A stretch of 58,149 nt of DNA from Sulfurospirillum arcachonense DSM 9755 (GTDB lineage Bacteria > Campylobacterota > Campylobacteria > Campylobacterales > Sulfurospirillaceae). Below are positions 53,701 to 58,149 of this stretch, one piece after another. The notes beneath the pieces were generated by a model. The model was not told where the DNA came from. It saw nothing but the letters and a program-made list of their open reading frames with translations, and made no database searches. Position 1 is the first letter of the stretch; each line of letters starts with the position of its first letter. Position numbers and translations under genes: made by a program. Location of the stretch: the NCBI RefSeq assembly GCF_000597725.1, contig NZ_JFBL01000017.1:1-58149 (forward strand). The letters run 5' to 3'.

Positions 53701-56700
53701 ACAACTCAATGAAGTAGCAACTTTACTTGGTGAAACTATAGTACTACTTCAAAAAAGTGTTAGTGAGTATGAAAGTGTACTTGCAAACTATAAAAGTATA
53801 AGAGAAAATCAACTCTTAGCACAGCTTACAAACTCAAGCGATGAAGATAATTTTAAGTGGTTAAATGAAACTATGAAAGACCAAGCAAAACAATATGCTA
53901 GTCTAGCAACGATATACGTAGATAAGTCAAGCGCACTTTTAGAAGGTATTATCACAACACCATCTCTTTTAGAGGATGACTTAAATATAGACCAAGATTT
54001 GGTGACGTATTATAAAAATCAATCAAATGAGATAATCGCATATGCAAATAATTTTTACCAACTAGCATCAAACTACTTGGTAAAATATACAGATCTTAAA
54101 AAAGGAAATGGTTCACTTCAAGATAACTCATATTTAGGTATGTTTGACAATAGTGAGTTTAAGTACTTTTATAAAATCATAGACGAAGATCCACTAGGAA
54201 GAGTTATAAATGCAATCTATGGAAATGGATTAGTAACGAAAAAAGAGTACGATAGTGCGAGTGGCAATCTTCTAAGAATCACAACAGGTTACTATGGAAA
54301 CAACGATATAAGAGATATCCAATACGCATACGATAAAAACAATAACATCATCACTAAATACGATGTAAAACAAGACTTCACACAAACATATAAATATGAT
54401 GCAACAAACAGACTTATTAGTGCTTCAAATGTTGGAGAGAGTTTTTATGTAAATCTAGTTTACTCTTATATAGACCCAAGTCAAAGTAGCTATACATATG
54501 ATGTAAATAACAATACTTTTACAAAAACTACTGACAATACTCTTATAGGTTTAAACAAACCAAATCTTATAGAAAATGATTCATCAAAAGTAGAAACTCT
54601 GTATTCAAAAGATGGGCAAAGCTATAAAAAAACAATTACTATCAATGATGAAAATGCAACATCATCATACAAGATAAATAAAAGCTTTATGTACAATCTC
54701 AAAGCTGCAAATACAACATATAAAAACCTTATCTATGTAAAAGGTGTTCTTGTAGCTATACATGTAGAGGATGATATAGGAGGGTTGATTGTTCCAAGTA
54801 ACTATTATTTGCATAAAGATTTATTTGGCTCACTAGATTCTATAACAAATGAAGCAGCGATACTAGAAAGAAACATAAACTATAGACCATTTGGTGAACC
54901 AAGCGATGTCTCTTGGGCACAAACTTTTGTACCTTCAAAAGATATTACAAGTATAGGTTATAGAGGTTTTGAGCATAACTATGATTTTGGATTGATAGAT
55001 ATGGGTGGTTACATGTACGACCCAATCGTAGGGAAAAGTTTAAGTGACAAACTTTTTATCTATGCAAATCCTACAACATATATGGATGCTACACTAGAAA
55101 ACTGGAATAAAAACTTTTTAGATATAACAGATGCTAAACCACTATATAACATAGAGATGAGTAGAAAAATAAACTCTTTAAGTTCTTTTTCAAATATTTA
55201 TATAGGAGAAGAGAGCCCAACAGATACTAGTAAAATCTGGTACCATCCAAATGAATCCGGAGCACTTGATATATACGTTTATAACAATGGTGAGTGGGAC
55301 AGTATGGGCTCAACTGGTTCAATAGACTCTGAAGGAATCATCAAGGCAAACTCTCTTGAACAACTCAATACACTCCCTTGTTTTTACAAAGACAAAGGTT
55401 TTGTAGACCTTCAAAATGGTCAAAAAAATGCATATACATGTACAGCTGAGCAAACATGGCAACTAGGTGGGGAGTTTGTAGGTACATATACCCTAATAGA
55501 TATGGTTACAATATACAATGATGCAACTGAAGGAAGTAAGATAACGGCAGTTTTATCATCTATAGGAAATAAAGAGTTTATTAAAACTGGAAATGTATGG
55601 AGTGCTGATACTATTCAAGTAGCAAATAATCCAGCAGGCAGAGATAGTTTTACAACTCTAAACTCTTCATTTACTTACTATCTTCTAAACAATGACTGTA
55701 CAGCAGATACATGTAATGGAAACTCATCAAACTCATATTATAGCGGAGCTTTAGTAGATGGCATGTACTCTTTTAACTACGTCTCAACCGGTAAGCATAA
55801 AAACAACTTAACAGATGCAACACCAGTAAGCTCAATAGCACAGATGTATACCGACTCTCCAAATCTAGCACTATTTAATAATCAAACATATTTAAAAACA
55901 GCAGACAACAAAGGAAACAGTTGTTATAAAAGAGAGGATGGAGTTTTTATAACAAAAGCAAATGTAAATCTGCCTGAAGCTTTTGTAGAAGAGGGTATAG
56001 TAAACCTACCAACAAGTGACAGTTGTGAAAATGCAGTCTTTGTAAACAATGCATTGGCACTTGCAAGTTATACTGAAGCTACAGACTGGGCAGATGCACC
56101 AAATAGTGTTAAAGTAGCAATTGGTGGAACTGAATATACCCATATAGTTAATGGCACTCAAGACTTTTGGACTGATAACGCAACTGGAGATGGACAGATA
56201 AGTGCAACGTTTATTTTCACTAAAGGAGATAGAGGAAACCTTCCTACTCTAACACATAACCTAACTGCTATCACCAAACAACTTGGAACACAAGCAAACT
56301 ACACAACTACGGGTTTAGCATATGCATCTGATACTAGTTTTAAGCAGTGGTTTTATGCTACTACAGGAACTAGAACAAATAATATGGAAGATAACCCTTG
56401 TGTTACATTACCAATTTCAGAAGCGTGGAGTACAGATTTTAGCAACAAAAGATGTCAAAGGCAAGTAAATGAGTCATATACAGAAAGCTTTTATGTAATT
56501 ATAAAAAAAGCAGTATCTAATGGTTCCTCTATAAAAAAGAATTCTACGGGTGAAACATGTTATTTTTATGCAAACTGGAGTGATAGGTGGCATTCAAATG
56601 AAAGAAATTCTAATTGGAGTAGTGCAAGCTCATCGCAAAAAAGCTGCATCAACAATATGGGATATAGTAATTTTTTATCATTTAATGTTTTATACGATAT

Positions 56701-56785
56701 TAACTCAGCTTCAACAAGGAGCGCAACAATGTCTGCTACAAGAACAAAACTTGTCTGGAAATATAGAAATTTTACTTCTTTTTAA
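50732..56785 (+). CDS. Giant exported Rhs-like YD-repeat protein
   Basis: 2017 residues with a Sec signal peptide (cleavage near VFA-SQ). Residues of about 100-500 resemble repeated phage tail/fibre-type domains (TYTGNGTSQDIVTGI, GVAGHEIPHSVGAKLDIAIVKN, YTGTGTAGNFIETKDIDG). YD repeats run from about 540 to 925 (for example YDANGNLLALTDANDLTTTWTYDEQNR) and resume at about 1150-1280. Between them lies a mainly helical insert of about 200 residues (927-1120). The Rhs-associated core sits near 1405-1460 (GYRGFEHNYDFGLIDMGGYMYDPIVG). A long C-terminal region of about 560 residues has no recognised toxin motif and contains another NATGDGQIS tail-like module. YD shells enclose toxin tails in Rhs and Tc proteins. 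It sits directly after a type II secretion operon. Confidence 0.88.
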   Translation: MIKALSSKGIVLVLLILSINVFASQTKMHVLQPCNNTQDIYSVNSLCIDGEKITRKNFLDTYGGDEVQYRTKSSKYTSITSKAVGNKTIWELTNQNGLTFSYSSATSTNTITKLTFAAVTYTGNGTSQDIVTGISSVDFTKPNNGSGYWHDRATGDGVVKNDAGDIVESGEIEVNTSKVHIKGRSAVSNNFTFNGLFGAGRYVYTDVSSAEGSNLTTLSGYNSNGVSLGTNPNITGSTKTYILYQTLYTHIKWGLTNQGKRYIEAYNPITKDTMILYQGSGVAGHEIPHSVGAKLDIAIVKNLTTVTNWDVKYNDIAGDYLLLDLTNAKNNSSTLFPSGSTSDLTMVGSSIGQNTLNQTFVMYGKAKSKTWAIVEYTGTGTAGNFIETKDIDGVAKKPARIIIKGLNVNPWFVFDNQRGFGVGNDSLIHLENAEAEYAGYDYFTISNEGFTLSSGNDNVNTSGINYIALVEFDTNADGGGSYTTEEEAITIAGEKVYRLISIKDASNNINIPIADSEVTFLYNIEVDKQNLSQIITTNKEGLTSYYDVSYDGDLLASITSATGAKTLTEYLLKTYNYNDQGKILRETITGTNIEPRVTKYEYKEINETFSKKEINPLGHIITKVYDANGNLLALTDANDLTTTWTYDEQNRVTQETKPDGNTISYVYSTDDLIENAAYKVSITSTLNPEVIKYYDVYNKKIQTVKIGFNGRYILEDILYDERGRIASYSLPYFKGEKAYFINLTYDLQNRITIVDKPAVDEQRAVTSYVYNEDGTISITYPDNRVEVVREDGKVDTITYTYDVLGNLIKTVDTNGKTTNISYDALNRIVKKEVLSNANQDITYNVYDRANYGIGKLAYTKSAEYKKEYFYDELGRLKANKELIENKTFTTQYTYLANGKLDKTISPDGFESINEYNEYGYLSAVKSPKKNSSELSATDLQDLVASNLANEYTLYTEYIELKAKVNYYSLKKVVYETLAPKYATIDPSIHEQLNEVATLLGETIVLLQKSVSEYESVLANYKSIRENQLLAQLTNSSDEDNFKWLNETMKDQAKQYASLATIYVDKSSALLEGIITTPSLLEDDLNIDQDLVTYYKNQSNEIIAYANNFYQLASNYLVKYTDLKKGNGSLQDNSYLGMFDNSEFKYFYKIIDEDPLGRVINAIYGNGLVTKKEYDSASGNLLRITTGYYGNNDIRDIQYAYDKNNNIITKYDVKQDFTQTYKYDATNRLISASNVGESFYVNLVYSYIDPSQSSYTYDVNNNTFTKTTDNTLIGLNKPNLIENDSSKVETLYSKDGQSYKKTITINDENATSSYKINKSFMYNLKAANTTYKNLIYVKGVLVAIHVEDDIGGLIVPSNYYLHKDLFGSLDSITNEAAILERNINYRPFGEPSDVSWAQTFVPSKDITSIGYRGFEHNYDFGLIDMGGYMYDPIVGKSLSDKLFIYANPTTYMDATLENWNKNFLDITDAKPLYNIEMSRKINSLSSFSNIYIGEESPTDTSKIWYHPNESGALDIYVYNNGEWDSMGSTGSIDSEGIIKANSLEQLNTLPCFYKDKGFVDLQNGQKNAYTCTAEQTWQLGGEFVGTYTLIDMVTIYNDATEGSKITAVLSSIGNKEFIKTGNVWSADTIQVANNPAGRDSFTTLNSSFTYYLLNNDCTADTCNGNSSNSYYSGALVDGMYSFNYVSTGKHKNNLTDATPVSSIAQMYTDSPNLALFNNQTYLKTADNKGNSCYKREDGVFITKANVNLPEAFVEEGIVNLPTSDSCENAVFVNNALALASYTEATDWADAPNSVKVAIGGTEYTHIVNGTQDFWTDNATGDGQISATFIFTKGDRGNLPTLTHNLTAITKQLGTQANYTTTGLAYASDTSFKQWFYATTGTRTNNMEDNPCVTLPISEAWSTDFSNKRCQRQVNESYTESFYVIIKKAVSNGSSIKKNSTGETCYFYANWSDRWHSNERNSNWSSASSSQKSCINNMGYSNFLSFNVLYDINSASTRSATMSATRTKLVWKYRNFTSF

Positions 56786-56826
56786 TTAAAGTTAAGATTT
56801 TATAAAAAGTAATATGAGGAAATAAA

Positions 56827-57171
56827 ATGAACAACATAATAAAAATAATCATAATCTCACTCATAACAGTAATAGCCTACCTAGGCTATTCACTGTTAAC
56901 AAAAGATAGTTCTGTTCCAGAGAATCAAATCACAAAGGAGCAGTTAAACTATGCTCCTAAAAAGATAGATACTAAAAAAACAGATGAGACATTAGGGAAA
57001 CTTAATCAGGAGTTAGAAAAAACAGAAAAAATGTTGCAAAAGTTTCATAAAACAGATGCAAATAAAAAAGTAAAATTAACTCAAAAAGAAGAAGCAGATA
57101 TAAAAAAGCTTCAATTACAGATTGAACAGGTTAAAAAAACTATAAACAATATAAGTGAAAAAACAAACTAA
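56827..57171 (+). CDS. Small membrane-anchored coiled-coil protein, partner of the SpvB-type gene
   Basis: 114 residues. One N-terminal helix (IIKIIIISLITVIAYLGYSLL), then two charged helices: LGKLNQELEKTEKMLQKFHKT and EADIKKLQLQIEQVKKTINNISEKTN. Both match segments of the 207-residue protein at 50098 (KMLAQTQKMLKSH and KLKKQIEDVKKTIENIS), so this is a shorter paralog without the low-complexity middle. AGGAAATAAA precedes the ATG. Its stop is one base before the start of the SpvB-type gene, so the two are tightly coupled. Confidence 0.75.
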   Translation: MNNIIKIIIISLITVIAYLGYSLLTKDSSVPENQITKEQLNYAPKKIDTKKTDETLGKLNQELEKTEKMLQKFHKTDANKKVKLTQKEEADIKKLQLQIEQVKKTINNISEKTN

Positions 57172-57172
57172 C

Positions 57173-58149
57173 ATGAGATTACTAAAAATATTTGGTGTCA
57201 TTTTATTATCAGTTCTTTTAAACACTTCACTTTACGCATCTATAGTAGGTGCTACAAAAGGGAGTGTTGATGTATCAAGTGGTAGTTTAACCTATGACCT
57301 TGAAATCATCACCCCAAAAGGAATTGCAGGATTAAAACCATCTGTAGGGATAAACTACAACTCTTCTTCAAACATGAACTCACTTTTGGGTGTTGGATTT
57401 TCTCTTGCTGGATTGTCCTCGATAACAAAATGCAACGAAACTCTTTTTAGTGAAAAACAAGATAGCTCTCGAAGTTTTAATTACTGTTTAGATGGACAAA
57501 AGCTTCTTTTGGTAGATGATTCAAATATCTATGGTAGTAATGGAAGTGAGTATAGAACAGAGATAAATTCTCAAAAAAAGATTATAAAAAAAGACGATTT
57601 TTGGATAGTTTACTCAAAAGATGGACTTATATATGAGTATGGAAATACCCAAGATTCAAAAGATGGAAATGCCTTTTATAAAATAAACCAAATAGCAGAT
57701 AGGTATGACAATAAGATATATTTTAAGTATGCAGATACAAATGATGAACAATTTATCTCCCAAATATCATATGCAAATAACAAAATAGACTTTATATATG
57801 AAGACCGACTTGATAAAAAAACAATCTATTCAAGAAGTGTAAAAGCAAATATAAACAAAAGATTAAAAGAGATTTCAGTAAAAACAGATGAAGAGGAAGT
57901 ATCTTCTTATAAACTTTTTTATGAATACAATAACGAACAATCAAGAATAACATCACTACAAGAGTGCTCTATGAAAGAGTGTTTAGAGCCTGTTGATTTT
58001 ATATGGGAAGAGAAAGAAGACTTAAACTATGCTCCAATGGAACTCTGGCTACCAAATGGAGAAGGTACGTATACAAATGATTATATAACAGGAAGTAATA
58101 CTTCAGGTGTATATAGTGCATTGATGGATATGAATGGCGATGGATTACC
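57173..58149 (+). CDS. SpvB/TcaC-type toxin-complex-like protein (3' end beyond window)
   Basis: At least 325 residues, open at the window end. A signal peptide (cleavage near LYA-SI) leads straight into the SpvB/TcaC N-terminal domain: VGATKGSVDVSSGSLTYDLEI, PKGIAGLKPSVGINYNSS, LLGVGFSLAGLSSITKC. This is followed by its beta-rich body, and the last visible residues (YSALMDMNGDGLP) begin an FG-GAP/VCBS-like Ca-binding repeat. In Tc toxins, TcB/SpvB regions build the lower half of a YD-repeat cocoon around a toxin. With a Sec signal it would be exported through the periplasm, fitting the neighbouring type II system. Confidence 0.9.
   Translation, partial: MRLLKIFGVILLSVLLNTSLYASIVGATKGSVDVSSGSLTYDLEIITPKGIAGLKPSVGINYNSSSNMNSLLGVGFSLAGLSSITKCNETLFSEKQDSSRSFNYCLDGQKLLLVDDSNIYGSNGSEYRTEINSQKKIIKKDDFWIVYSKDGLIYEYGNTQDSKDGNAFYKINQIADRYDNKIYFKYADTNDEQFISQISYANNKIDFIYEDRLDKKTIYSRSVKANINKRLKEISVKTDEEEVSSYKLFYEYNNEQSRITSLQECSMKECLEPVDFIWEEKEDLNYAPMELWLPNGEGTYTNDYITGSNTSGVYSALMDMNGDGL

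Noticed and set aside
50732-56785. Phage tail gene
   Set aside because: Tail-like modules are present, but the signal peptide, YD repeats and Rhs core show an exported Rhs-type protein.

Overview
The window is AT-rich (about 70% A+T by eye). Gene content points to a free-living Campylobacterota bacterium (Arcobacteraceae- or Sulfurimonadaceae-like): tight AT-rich operons, a DUF6172 protein, SCO/PCu(A)C genes, an HD-GYP regulator, and TATAAT boxes without clear -35 elements. I cannot name the genus. No rRNA, tRNA, CRISPR array or insertion sequence was seen.

Layout. (1) 0-7.4 kb: end of an unknown gene, an HxlR regulator divergent from a secreted GlcG/HbpS-like heme-binding protein, then an AraC regulator divergent from a molybdenum-hydroxylase operon (2Fe-2S subunit, Tat-exported molybdopterin subunit, XdhC-like factor, MobA-like nucleotidyltransferase), and a SpoU-type RNA methyltransferase. 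(2) 7.4-17 kb: an alpha/beta hydrolase, then a probable organoarsenical (arsenosugar-type) locus. One strand carries an MtnK-like sugar kinase and a fused transferase-1/transferase-2 protein. The other carries a 991-residue radical SAM - ArsM-like methyltransferase - DUF5714 fusion. OvoA (ovothiol pathway) and a small ICMT-like methyltransferase follow. (3) 17-26 kb: small unknown genes, a DsbC-like thioredoxin-fold protein, DUF6172, a REC/HD-GYP/degenerate GGDEF regulator, DUF2721, a polyferredoxin, a bd-family-like complex with a heme c tail, and a periplasmic solute-binding protein. (4) 26-33.3 kb: a complete A-family heme-copper oxidase operon (PCu(A)C, two SCO proteins, CoxA, CoxC, subunit IV, a CoxB with three cytochrome c domains, heme o synthase). 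(5) 33.4-35.8 kb: DJ-1/PfpI, a Mop-type TOBE protein and two unknown envelope proteins. (6) 35.9-50 kb: a type II secretion system (pseudopilins G/H/I/J on the minus strand; K, L, M, N, C, D, E, F on the plus strand). It is interrupted by two exported proteins (an Ig-like surface protein and a lipase-like protein) and by a truncated second GspK. (7) 50-58 kb: two giant YD-repeat exported proteins (one Rhs-like, one with an SpvB/TcaC N-terminus, cut by the window end), each directly preceded by a small membrane-anchored coiled-coil protein with a shared C-terminal motif.

The two most interesting systems are the organoarsenical cluster with its triple-fusion enzyme and the type II secretion/YD-repeat toxin-like locus with its paired small proteins. 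In addition, the palindrome TTACATGTAA occurs 15 times, far above chance, mostly inside genes and once as an inverted pair forming a terminator between convergent genes. This resembles the behaviour of DNA uptake sequences in other bacteria.
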